A program made the position numbers and the translations under genes. Shown in pieces: positions 1 through 6,326 of a stretch of DNA of 7,988 bases. The DNA lies in contig JAPULD010000360.1 of the NCBI GenBank assembly GCA_027295365.1, positions 1 to 7,988 of the forward strand, read 5' to 3'. How positions within the stretch are numbered: position 1 is the first letter of the stretch; each line of letters starts with the position of its first letter. Under the pieces are notes generated by a model. The model ran no database searches. It saw only the letters and a list, made by a program, of their open reading frames with translations, and was not told the origin of the DNA. This stretch comes from Planctomycetota bacterium. GTDB taxonomy: Bacteria; Planctomycetota; Phycisphaerae; Phycisphaerales; SM1A02.

Positions 1-609
1 GTTCGCGATGGTGGGCAGATGCTCAAGGACATTCGCACCAACCCCGTCGGTCCGGGCGGCATCATCGAGTTGGTCCTGAATGACGTGTACGCCGGTTTTC
101 CGGTGGCGACGACGATTGCCGATGCAATCAACGACGAGTTCCTCATCGAGGGCTATGCCGATCTGGCCCAGGTCATCGATGCGAAGAACATTCGAGTTCA
201 GTTGCCACGAGCGGATCGCAAGGGACCGGCCTCCTTCATCGCGGCTCTCATGACCATCCCGATCGATTCCTCGCTGATCCAGTCCAAGGCGAGAATTGTG
301 ATCAACGAGAAGCAGGGCATCATCGCAGTCACGGGATCCGTGCAGATCGGACCGGTCGCGGTAACGCATCAAGGGCTGTCAATCACTACGATTTCGCCCG
401 AACTGACGCCTTCCCCCCAGAATCCGGTCATGAAGACGACCCGTTGGGCGGGATTCGACACAACCGATGGGCTGACCCGGAATTCGACCCAGCTCATCAC
501 CTTGCTCAACGCGTTTGATCGACTCAACGTTTCCACACAGGATCAGATCGCCATCATCTATGAACTCAAGCGCACCGGGGCGCTGTATGCGGAGATCGTC
601 CACGAATGA
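1..609 (+). CDS. flgI: Flagellar P-ring protein FlgI, C-terminal part (5' end outside window)
   Basis: The frame is open from base 1, so this is the last ~202 codons of a protein usually ~350-380 residues long; the signal peptide and N-terminal half lie upstream. FlgI assembles in the periplasm into the P ring, the peptidoglycan-level bushing around the flagellar rod, and so indicates a diderm cell. Family signatures seen are the ARIVINEKQGIIAVTGSVQI strand followed by GPVAVTHQGLSITT, and the C-terminal helical end with LLNAFDRLNVSTQDQIAII and LKRTGALYAEIV, matching the usual FlgI ending (LKxAGALxAElvv). The segment between them (about 411-480) is shorter on Ser/Gly than in many homologues but keeps the order. 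The stop codon overlaps the flgJ start as ATGA, so the two are probably translationally coupled. Any ATG near base 19 is internal and not a real start. Confidence 0.95.
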   Translation, partial: VRDGGQMLKDIRTNPVGPGGIIELVLNDVYAGFPVATTIADAINDEFLIEGYADLAQVIDAKNIRVQLPRADRKGPASFIAALMTIPIDSSLIQSKARIVINEKQGIIAVTGSVQIGPVAVTHQGLSITTISPELTPSPQNPVMKTTRWAGFDTTDGLTRNSTQLITLLNAFDRLNVSTQDQIAIIYELKRTGALYAEIVHE

Positions 610-1025
610 ATGTCTCTGCACCACATCTGAATAATTCACTTCTACCGGCGATGAGTACCCATTCGAATCGCGTGCTCAATGATTCGCCAATCGCGGGGCA
701 GGGAGCCTTTGCGAACGTGATGCAAAACACCAAAGGTGAGCAGGATCTCCAGGCGGTCCGGGAATCCGTCGAGCAACTCGTCTCTTCTTCGCTTGTGCTT
801 CCGGCGTTGAAAACGTTGCGAGAATCGACCATGGGCGCGGGGCCCTTTACCCCCGGCACGGCGGAGAAACGCTTCGGCCCCATCCTCGATCAGCACTTCG
901 CCGATGAGATCACGAAATCAGCGAACTTTCCAATCATCGATGTCATCGTGGATCGGCTGGCCCGGCAATACGGCTTGTCGAACGCGAATTCCGCCAGCAT
1001 GACCCGGGAGGTGACTCATGCCTGA
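606..1025 (+). CDS. flgJ: FlgJ-type rod-binding protein, rod domain only (no muramidase)
   Basis: This 139-residue protein matches the N-terminal rod-binding domain of FlgJ, which caps or scaffolds the growing rod in the periplasm. Residues ~52-121 carry the family pattern: a helix around VEQLVSSSLVLPALKTLRES, a short linker (PFTPGTAEKRF), then GPILDQHFADEITKS, which corresponds to the common [Y/F]xxMLDQQlAxxIak motif, and a final helix IIDVIVDRLARQYG. Residues 1-45 are polar and look disordered. The C-terminal glucosaminidase domain of enterobacterial FlgJ is absent, as in many phyla where a separate hydrolase opens the wall. The ATG at 606 shares ATGA with the flgI stop; GGAG at 591-594 is 11 bases upstream. 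The 3' end overlaps flgN by 8 bases. The family call rests on one short domain plus the very typical position between flgI and flgN. Confidence 0.82.
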   Translation: MNVSAPHLNNSLLPAMSTHSNRVLNDSPIAGQGAFANVMQNTKGEQDLQAVRESVEQLVSSSLVLPALKTLRESTMGAGPFTPGTAEKRFGPILDQHFADEITKSANFPIIDVIVDRLARQYGLSNANSASMTREVTHA

Positions 1026-1557
1026 TCCCAAAATCACTCGATTAAACAACATCATGGAGTCGGCGCTTCCCCATCTCCTGAAGAACCTGAGAGCCCAGCA
1101 TGCCTTGCAGCTTCGGATGGAAGTCTGCATCAAGTCCAAGCGTCAGGCCATCAGCGAATCGCGGATCGATTCCGTGGCGGGCATCTGCGAAGAGGAGAAT
1201 GATCTGCTCCAGCAACTTGGAGACCTCGAAAAAGCGAGGCTGGTCATGGTCGGTTCGCTGACGCAGGCCATTGAACCGGACGCCCAGGAGCCTCTGTCCA
1301 TCAAAAGTCTCGCGGGTTATCTGAACGAATCCCAAGCTCGAGAGTTGCTTGACATGCGGGAGATCCTTCTCGAGCAGGTGAAGAAGGTTCGGCAAGAGAG
1401 TTCCGTCGTGCGCGATGCCATGGAGTCGCTGAACCATCACATGATCGGCATCCTCCAGACGGTACGCTCCGCCCTCAGCGGGGCGGGAGTCTACGAGCAG
1501 AAGGGACGAGTCGCCATGGGGGCGCAGCTTGAATTCAGCGTGGATGTACGGAGCTGA
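1018..1557 (+). CDS. flgN: FlgN-like flagellar export chaperone
   Basis: A 179-residue, almost entirely helical, charged protein that fits FlgN, the cytoplasmic chaperone that binds the C-termini of FlgK and FlgL and delivers them to the type III export gate. Visible features are leucine-rich amphipathic helices (for example LLKNLRAQHALQLRM near the start and EENDLLQQLGDLEKARL in the middle) and a later helix with LLDMREILLEQVKKVRQESS followed by NHHMIGILQTVRSAL, the usual FlgN ending of a long coiled coil. No signal peptide or membrane segment is present. The start at 1018 lies inside flgJ (8-base overlap) and has a strong ribosome site, GGGAGG at 1006-1011. FlgN sequences diverge strongly, so the call leans on helical character and on its place directly before flgK and flgL. 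Confidence 0.78.
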   Translation: MPDPKITRLNNIMESALPHLLKNLRAQHALQLRMEVCIKSKRQAISESRIDSVAGICEEENDLLQQLGDLEKARLVMVGSLTQAIEPDAQEPLSIKSLAGYLNESQARELLDMREILLEQVKKVRQESSVVRDAMESLNHHMIGILQTVRSALSGAGVYEQKGRVAMGAQLEFSVDVRS

Positions 1558-1559
1558 CC

Positions 1560-3254
1560 ATGAGTCTCACCGGCGCATTACAAATCGGTCGATCGACCCT
1601 GACCGCGAGCCAGGCGGCGTTGCAGGTCGCAGGCAACAACATGGCCAATGCGGCAACTCCCGGGTTCCACCGTCGATCGGTGAACCTTGCGCCCGTACGG
1701 GGGGAATACATCGGCAATGGCCAGTTCGTGGGGCGTGGCGTCAACCTCCAGTCCGTGAAGCGTGAATACGATTCAGCCCTCCAGGCGAGAATGCGCAACG
1801 CGATCGGCGATCAGAATTCCGCCCTCATCGATCAGCGTTTCCTCATCGCGATCGAGACCATCCAGAACGAACTGACGGACAACGATATTTCGAGCCTGCT
1901 GAGCGAATTCTTCAACAGCTTCTCCGAGTTGGCCAACGATCCCGATGACAACGCCATTCGCTCGCTCGTGATCCAGCAGGGGCAGACCCTCGCAGGTCGG
2001 CTCCAGGATCTCAAGGGTGATTACAACGACGTACGCGACCAGATCGATCGTGCGCTTGGCGCAGGCGTGTCGAAAATCAACGATCTGCTGAACCAGATTG
2101 GCCAGATCAATGGCAACATTGCCGTCAGTGAAGCGTCGGGGGGGCAAGAGAATGCCCTGCGCGATCAGCGCGACCTGCTCGTCGATGAGCTGGCGAAATT
2201 CATTGATGTCACCCAGATCGACCAGCCCAACGGGTCGATCAACCTGCTCGTGGGATCGATGCCGGTACTGATCGCCACCGACGTGCGTGGCGTCGAACTC
2301 CGCCGGGAGATCATCGATGGCGAGCCCTCCGTCTCGCTTCGAATTGCGGCCGACGGTTCCTTCATCAACGCCAAGACCGGCGAACTCGGGGCGTTGATGA
2401 ACCAGCGGGACACGACGGTAACGCCGGTGCTCGACGATCTTGACGTCTTCACCTCACAGTTGATCTTCCAGGTCAATCGCGTGCATTCCCAGGGGCAGGG
2501 CAGCACCGGGTTTTCGTCGGTCAAGGGCAGCTATTCGATCCTCGACTCCACAGTGAGTCTGAATTCAAACCTGACGGGGTTGCCCTACAAGATCGACAAC
2601 GGGAGCTTCTTCATCCACGTCACCGACGACGCGACGGGGCAGCGCACGACGCACCGGATCGATATTGATGGCAACGACCTGAGCCTCGACGACCTGATCA
2701 ACGAGATCAATGTCGTCGTGGGCGTGCCAAGCGTCACCGCGAGCAAGGGAGCGGCGAATCAACTCGTTCTCACCGCGGCGGCCGGGGCGAAAATAAGTTT
2801 CTCGGATGACACGAGCGGGGCGCTGGCCGCCCTCGGTCTCAATACGTTCTTCACCGGATCCGATGCCACGAGCATCGAGGTCAACCAGCGACTGCGCGAC
2901 AATCCGAGACTGCTGGCCGCGGCCAGTCAGCACATCGCAGGTTCCAACGACACGGCTCTGGCGATCGCTGATCTGCAGGATCTTGGCGCACAGGATCTGA
3001 ACGGTTCGAGCTTGCGGGAATTCTGGAACAATTCCGTCAACGACCTGGCGGTCAAGACCAACGCGGCCAACCGAGCCGTCGAATCGACAGGGCTCATCAA
3101 GGCCAGCCTCTCGGCCCAGGTGCAGGCGGTGTCGGGCGTTTCGATCGACGAGGAAGCGATCAACATGTTGACGTTTCAAAGGCAGTTCCAGGCCGGGGCG
3201 AGGTTTATCCAGACGATCGATGAAATGCTCCAGACCCTCCTGAGCATCGTATGA
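1560..3254 (+). CDS. flgK: Flagellar hook-associated protein 1 (FlgK)
   Basis: FlgK (HAP1) forms the first junction zone between hook and filament outside the cell. The 564 residues compare with ~550 in E. coli. The N-terminus shows the rod/hook/HAP family motif: SLTGALQIGRSTLTASQAAL then VAGNNMANAATPGFHRRSV (residues ~2-40), the ANxxTPGYxR signature. The C-terminus has SGVSIDEEAINMLTFQRQF then FIQTIDEMLQTLLSI (residues ~525-564), the matching C-terminal D0 coiled-coil motif. Residues ~340-440 form an inserted beta-rich domain resembling the flagellin hook IN motif (FFIHVTDD, SLDDLINEIN, LAALGL). There is no signal peptide, as expected for type III export. The start has GGAG at 1550-1553, six bases upstream, and lies two bases after the flgN stop. 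Tight spacing implies cotranslation with its chaperone. Confidence 0.96.
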   Translation: MSLTGALQIGRSTLTASQAALQVAGNNMANAATPGFHRRSVNLAPVRGEYIGNGQFVGRGVNLQSVKREYDSALQARMRNAIGDQNSALIDQRFLIAIETIQNELTDNDISSLLSEFFNSFSELANDPDDNAIRSLVIQQGQTLAGRLQDLKGDYNDVRDQIDRALGAGVSKINDLLNQIGQINGNIAVSEASGGQENALRDQRDLLVDELAKFIDVTQIDQPNGSINLLVGSMPVLIATDVRGVELRREIIDGEPSVSLRIAADGSFINAKTGELGALMNQRDTTVTPVLDDLDVFTSQLIFQVNRVHSQGQGSTGFSSVKGSYSILDSTVSLNSNLTGLPYKIDNGSFFIHVTDDATGQRTTHRIDIDGNDLSLDDLINEINVVVGVPSVTASKGAANQLVLTAAAGAKISFSDDTSGALAALGLNTFFTGSDATSIEVNQRLRDNPRLLAAASQHIAGSNDTALAIADLQDLGAQDLNGSSLREFWNNSVNDLAVKTNAANRAVESTGLIKASLSAQVQAVSGVSIDEEAINMLTFQRQFQAGARFIQTIDEMLQTLLSIV

Positions 3255-3282
3255 ATACCCTTCGCAATGAGTTGAAGAAACC

Positions 3283-5274
3283 ATGAGCAGCATTCCCTCC
3301 AACCTGGCTCGAGTTCCCAACGCCTTGATCTCGCAGATCATCGTTGGTTCATTGAATCGTACTTCGAGCGAAATCCTGCGCACCCAGATCCAGCTTTCCT
3401 CGGGATTGGCTCTCAACCGGCCTTCCGACGATTCGGTGGCCGCGAGCACGATCAGCGTGCTCGACGACGTCATCGAGCGCCGGACGCAGCGGTTGCGAAA
3501 CCTCTCGCACAGTGATGCAATGTTGAACAACATCGATGCGGCGCTGGCCGACGCGAACGACGAGTTGATCGAGGCCAAGGGAATCGCTCTCAGCCAGATC
3601 GGGCTCGGGTCGGATGCGCAGACGCGATCCAATCAAGCCAAGGTGATCAACGCCATGCTTGAGAACCTGATGTCGATCTCCAATCGCCAATATCAGGACA
3701 TCTATTTCTTTGGGGGAAATCGCACGACCAAACCCCCGATCACGGAACTCCTGGGTGGGTTGCAATACAACGGGGAAGGCAAAGGCCTGACCGCCGATTT
3801 CGGCTTGAGCAAGCCCGTCGCGATTACGATGTCCGCTTCGCAGGCGTTCGGCTCACTGAGCACTCGCATCCAGGGATCCAAGGACCTGAATCCAGGCATG
3901 ATCCCCTCCACCCGATTGCTTGATCTCAACGGGGCACGCGGATTTGGCGTCAATCCCGGGACCGTGGAAATCAACGTCGGGGGAACATTGGTATCCGCCG
4001 ATCTCACCAACGCGCATACCGTGCAAGACGCAATTGATTCCTTGCAGACGGCCATGCAGACAATTGATGCCGGGGCGACTCTCGTCATCGCGTCAACCGG
4101 TGATACGTTTCAAGTCATCGGAAATTCCACCACGATTCGATTCAGCGATCCCGCCGGCGGCACCACCGTGGCGGATCTTGGATTGACTCCTTCGTTCGTG
4201 GTGGGATCTGGCGTCTTTGGCGCCGATGTCGATCCTCGTCTGACTGAGTTGACGAAGCTTGCGGATCTCACTGGCGTCTCAGTGCCATTGGGAACGGTTC
4301 GTTTGAGCAGCGCCGGTCAAATACGGGATGTTGATCTCTCCGGGGCTCAAAACATTCAGGACATACAGAATGCGTTCAGAGCGAGCGGCCTTGGCGTCCG
4401 CGTCGAGATCGCGGAGACGGGGGATCGGATCAATGTCATCAATGAAGTCTCTGGGGCCTCATTAAGCATCGGTCCGGTCGGTGGATCATCCACGGCAGAT
4501 CAACTCGGTATCCGATCCTTCACAGATACGACGCTCTTGACGGATTTCAACGATGGACGCGGCGTCGATATCGTTTCTGGCCGCGTCGATCCGATTTCGG
4601 GAATGCCCGATCCTACTCGTGATCTGGATTTCAATATTACGTTGCGAGATGGGTCGACGTTTGATGTCGATCTCTCGGGGGCCACGACAGTCGCTGACGT
4701 CATCACTAGCATCAATGGAGCCGCCTCGGCCGCGGGATTCGGAGGCACCGGCCCGGGCAGTACGTTCTTCGTCCGGCTCACCGGGACCGGCAATGGCCTG
4801 GAACTGCTTGACAATACTGGCGGGGGAGGCATGTTCTCGGTCACCGGTCTCAATGGATCGCACGCCGCAGAACACCTGGGGATTCTCGGGAGTACTTCAA
4901 GCGCAAACATGATCGGAGAAGATCGCGCAACTGTTGCCGTGGAAAGTGTGTTCTCGCATCTGATCGCCCTTCGCGATGCGTTGGAGGCGAATGACGAGAA
5001 TGGCATCGAGATTGCTACGGGAAAGATTGAAGAGGATATTTTGCGGGTCACGGAAGCCCGTGCGGATATCGGCATCCGAAGTCGCCGAGTCGCGGATACG
5101 ACCCTCCGCGTAGAAGACCTTCGAATACAGGATATGGCCTTGAAGAGTCAAGTTCAAGATCTGGATTACACGGAAGCCGCCATTCGCTTCTCGTCTTTGC
5201 AACAACAATTGCAGGCAGGCTTGGCGTCGGCGAGCCAGATTTCGACATTAACCCTGCTGGATTTTCTCAGATAG
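3283..5274 (+). CDS. flgL: Flagellar hook-associated protein 3 (FlgL), enlarged with three IN-type repeats
   Basis: FlgL (HAP3) is the second junction layer, on which flagellin polymerises. At 663 residues it is about twice E. coli FlgL (317). The N-terminal D0/D1 helices read RTQIQLSSGLALNRPSDDSV, the flagellin-family LSSGxRxxxPSDDP motif. The C-terminus reads EAAIRFSSLQQQLQAGLAS then STLTLLDFL, the usual FlgL ending (QxxLxAxLxxxxxxxxxSLLDYL). Residues ~210-545 hold three diverged copies of a hook IN-like module (starts ~210, ~320, ~415), sharing a pattern of L-x-D-hydrophobic, a strand, DLSGA-x-(T/N)-hydrophobic-x-D, and a closing LG-(I/L). The start is preceded by only a weak purine tract (GAAG, ~3273), so translation may depend on flgK, whose stop is 28 bases upstream. 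The D0 length fits this start. Confidence 0.94.
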   Translation: MSSIPSNLARVPNALISQIIVGSLNRTSSEILRTQIQLSSGLALNRPSDDSVAASTISVLDDVIERRTQRLRNLSHSDAMLNNIDAALADANDELIEAKGIALSQIGLGSDAQTRSNQAKVINAMLENLMSISNRQYQDIYFFGGNRTTKPPITELLGGLQYNGEGKGLTADFGLSKPVAITMSASQAFGSLSTRIQGSKDLNPGMIPSTRLLDLNGARGFGVNPGTVEINVGGTLVSADLTNAHTVQDAIDSLQTAMQTIDAGATLVIASTGDTFQVIGNSTTIRFSDPAGGTTVADLGLTPSFVVGSGVFGADVDPRLTELTKLADLTGVSVPLGTVRLSSAGQIRDVDLSGAQNIQDIQNAFRASGLGVRVEIAETGDRINVINEVSGASLSIGPVGGSSTADQLGIRSFTDTTLLTDFNDGRGVDIVSGRVDPISGMPDPTRDLDFNITLRDGSTFDVDLSGATTVADVITSINGAASAAGFGGTGPGSTFFVRLTGTGNGLELLDNTGGGGMFSVTGLNGSHAAEHLGILGSTSSANMIGEDRATVAVESVFSHLIALRDALEANDENGIEIATGKIEEDILRVTEARADIGIRSRRVADTTLRVEDLRIQDMALKSQVQDLDYTEAAIRFSSLQQQLQAGLASASQISTLTLLDFLR

Positions 5275-5394
5275 GCAGGCAATACGTAGCGTCGATCATG
5301 TGGCTGGATCGACGACACGACGACCGGAGGTCGCGCCCTTGGAGTTGAGGGCGGACGAACCATGGATGGAAAGCCGCACGACGGGAGCGTTCCG
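5275..5394 (+). promoter_or_regulatory. Structured flgL-fliW gap: three consecutive hairpins ahead of fliW
   Basis: Three inverted repeats follow one another. Hairpin 1 (5290-5314) pairs CGTCGATC with GATCGACG around a 9-base loop. Hairpin 2 (5321-5333) pairs CGACC with GGTCG around the loop GGA. Hairpin 3 (5334-5353) pairs CGCCCT with AGGGCG around the loop TGGAGTTG. None is followed by a T-run, so they are not ordinary terminators. Two expose GGA in a loop, the core of a CsrA site, though neither has the full ANGGA. A short fourth pairing (5382-5386 with 5390-5394, one G-U) covers the fliW ribosome site. Role inferred only: mRNA stability or CsrA control of fliW. Confidence 0.45.
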
Positions 5395-5841
5395 ATGAAC
5401 GTCCAGACGACCCGCTTTGGAATGGTCGAGATCGACCAGAATAGAATCATCAACTTTGAGGCGGGGTTGCTGGGTTTTTCCAGTTACCGCCGCTATGTGC
5501 TGCTACAGCCCGATGACGATGGCGTCTTTTTCTGGCTGCAGTCGATCGAATCGCCTGAGTTGGCGTTTGTCGTCACGGATCCCAGCCTGTGGGTGGCGAA
5601 TTACCAGGCGACCATTCGGCGGGAGCAGATGGATGAACTCCAACTCGGCTCGCTGGAGACCGCCCAAGTACTCGTGATCGTGAACAAGTACGATCGCTCA
5701 CTGACCGGCAATCTCCAGGGACCGCTTGTGGTGAACCTTGACAACTATCAGGGCGTTCAACTGGTCCTGGCGGAAAAGAAATGGACCACACGCCACGAGA
5801 TCGTCCAACTTGGCGAGAGCGCCCAGGTTGCAACCGCTTGA
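5395..5841 (+). CDS. fliW: Flagellar assembly factor FliW (CsrA antagonist)
   Basis: FliW binds CsrA allosterically and relieves its repression of flagellin mRNA; free flagellin in turn sequesters FliW. The 148 residues show the family pattern: QTTRFGMVEIDQNRIINF at the start, FEAGLLGFSSYRRYVLL (residues 21-37), FFWLQSIESPELAFVVTDP (45-63), VLVIVNKYD (92-100) and NLQGPLVVNLDNYQGVQLVL (106-125). The ATG at 5395 is preferred: it gives the canonical N-terminus (M-x-(I/V)-x-T-x-x-F-G) and has GGGAG at 5383-5387, seven bases upstream. An in-frame ATG at 5362 would add 11 non-conserved residues and has only a poor ribosome site. The protein is cytoplasmic with no signal peptide. Its position directly before csrA and flagellin is the classic arrangement. 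Partner binding here is inferred from the family. Confidence 0.93.
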   Translation: MNVQTTRFGMVEIDQNRIINFEAGLLGFSSYRRYVLLQPDDDGVFFWLQSIESPELAFVVTDPSLWVANYQATIRREQMDELQLGSLETAQVLVIVNKYDRSLTGNLQGPLVVNLDNYQGVQLVLAEKKWTTRHEIVQLGESAQVATA

Positions 5842-5866
5842 TCGGTTCGTGGCGTCGGAATGAATA

Positions 5867-5888
5867 CCCGGGTCCTCCGGGACACGGG
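5867..5888 (+). promoter_or_regulatory. GC-rich hairpin with a UCCG tetraloop just after fliW
   Basis: CCCGGGTCC (5867-5875) pairs with GGACACGGG (5880-5888), with a single G-A mismatch, around TCCG (5876-5879) closed by C-G, a cUNCG-type tetraloop known for high stability. It starts 25 bases after the fliW stop. No T-tract follows (TTGAAATAGG), so full termination is unlikely. It may protect the upstream mRNA or attenuate transcription; this is inference. Confidence 0.5.
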
Positions 5889-5900
5889 TTGAAATAGGCT

Positions 5901-5926
5901 GACCCCAGGGCACGGAGGCCCTGGTC
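5901..5926 (+). promoter_or_regulatory. csrA leader hairpin 1: ACGGAG hexaloop, candidate CsrA site
   Basis: CCAGGGC (5905-5911) pairs perfectly with GCCCTGG (5918-5924) around the six-base loop ACGGAG (5912-5917). GA at 5901-5902 can add two pairs with TC at 5925-5926 across a two-base bulge. The loop contains ANGGA (5912-5916), the known CsrA/RsmA recognition core, in the preferred hairpin-loop setting. It lies about 57-82 bases before the csrA start and is probably the high-affinity upstream site of a two-site arrangement. The pairing is seen; binding is inferred. Confidence 0.62.
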
Positions 5927-5930
5927 CAAA

Positions 5931-5957
5931 GGTCGTCCGCCGTGGGCGGAGCCGACC
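5931..5957 (+). promoter_or_regulatory. csrA leader hairpin 2, competing with the ribosome-site hairpin
   Basis: TCCGCC (5936-5941) pairs with GGCGGA (5945-5950) around GTG, and GGTCG (5931-5935) pairs with CGACC (5953-5957) below a two-base bulge (5951-5952). The lower helix uses bases 5953-5956, which are also needed by the outer helix of the next hairpin, so the two folds cannot be complete at once. This gives a possible two-state leader. Confidence 0.45.
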
Positions 5958-5982
5958 ACAACTCCAAGGAAGGAGTCGTCGG
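5952..5982 (+). promoter_or_regulatory. csrA ribosome-site hairpin: AAGGAA hexaloop, candidate CsrA autoregulatory site
   Basis: ACTCC (5961-5965) pairs with GGAGT (5972-5976) around AAGGAA (5966-5971), which contains AAGGA, an ANGGA match. An outer helix pairs CCGAC (5952-5956) with GTCGG (5978-5982), ending on the base just before the csrA ATG. The purine stretch 5966-5975 is the csrA Shine-Dalgarno sequence (seven bases from the start), so CsrA binding or folding alone would block ribosomes. The pairing is seen; autorepression is inferred from known CsrA behaviour. Confidence 0.62.
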
Positions 5983-6288
5983 ATGTTGGTGCTTTCACGT
6001 CAGCGTGACGAGACAATCATGATCGGCAACGACATTGAGTTGACCGTTGTGGATATTCGGGGAGATAAAGTACGACTCGGCATCAAAGCCCCATCGCATA
6101 TCGCCGTCCATCGCAAGGAAGTCTACGATGCGATCAAGCGTGAAAACGAGGAGGCGGCCCATTTGTCCAACTCCGAGTTACCGAACGCTTCATCCTCGAT
6201 GTCCGGAACTCAGAAACCATCAGCTTCGATTCCTGCTGCAGGGCGGGTTAAACTGCAGGATTCATCACGGCGCAAAGAAAGCGCCTGA
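5983..6288 (+). CDS. csrA: Translational regulator CsrA with long C-terminal tail
   Basis: CsrA is a dimeric RNA-binding protein that recognises ANGGA in mRNA leaders and typically blocks ribosome access. Residues 1-60 match the family throughout: MLVLSRQRDETIMIG at the N-terminus, DKVRLGIKAP in the middle, and HIAVHRKEVYDAI at the end of the core. The RNA-contacting positions are kept: L4 and R6 in strand 1, and V42-H43-R44 in strand 5. The protein is 101 residues against ~61 in E. coli and ~74 in B. subtilis. The extra tail (about 61-101) is Ser/Pro/Ala-rich and ends in a basic SSRRKESA. C-terminal extension is the region used for FliW binding in B. subtilis, but this tail is longer and not recognisable. 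It sits between fliW and flagellin, with an AAGGAAGGAG ribosome site held in a hairpin. Confidence 0.96.
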   Translation: MLVLSRQRDETIMIGNDIELTVVDIRGDKVRLGIKAPSHIAVHRKEVYDAIKRENEEAAHLSNSELPNASSSMSGTQKPSASIPAAGRVKLQDSSRRKESA

Positions 6289-6295
6289 CCCGTTT

Positions 6296-6313
6296 CCGAC
6301 GACGGATCGTCGG
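6296..6313 (+). promoter_or_regulatory. fliC leader hairpin 1: ACGGA loop, candidate CsrA site
   Basis: CCGACGA (6296-6302) pairs perfectly with TCGTCGG (6307-6313) around CGGA (6303-6306). If the closing A-T pair opens, the loop becomes the hexaloop ACGGAT on a six-pair stem. ANGGA lies at 6302-6306. The hairpin begins eight bases after the csrA stop and has no T-run behind it (GACACTCAAT), which argues against a terminator. It is placed 41 bases upstream of the second GGA, as expected for dual-site CsrA binding. Binding is inferred. Confidence 0.6.
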
Positions 6314-6326
6314 GACACTCAATCTT

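Noticed and set aside
1587..1598. Perfect 12-base palindrome GGTCGATCGACC
   Set aside because: It lies in flgK codons 10-13, which encode the conserved N-terminal helix; GATC/CGATCG words are frequent throughout the coding sequence, so no operator role is supported.
2565..3632. Long minus-strand open frame (~355 codons) opposite flgK and the start of flgL
   Set aside because: It crosses two well-supported + strand genes, its translation shows no recognisable family, and its Arg-rich composition is typical of an antisense shadow.
5362..5394. In-frame upstream ATG for fliW
   Set aside because: It adds 11 residues not seen in the family and lacks a good ribosome site, while the ATG at 5395 has GGGAG at the right distance and the canonical N-terminus.
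6249..6276. TAAA, 16 bases, GGCGCAAA: a possible sigma-28 promoter inside the csrA tail, ahead of fliC
   Set aside because: The -10 half matches only five of eight positions and the spacing is one base long. It would give a leader starting just before the fliC hairpins, so 5'-end mapping could revive it, but the sequence alone does not support it.
6296..6313. Hairpin after csrA as an intrinsic terminator
   Set aside because: It is followed by GACACTCAAT rather than a T-run, and its loop holds a GGA site, so a leader element for fliC fits better.
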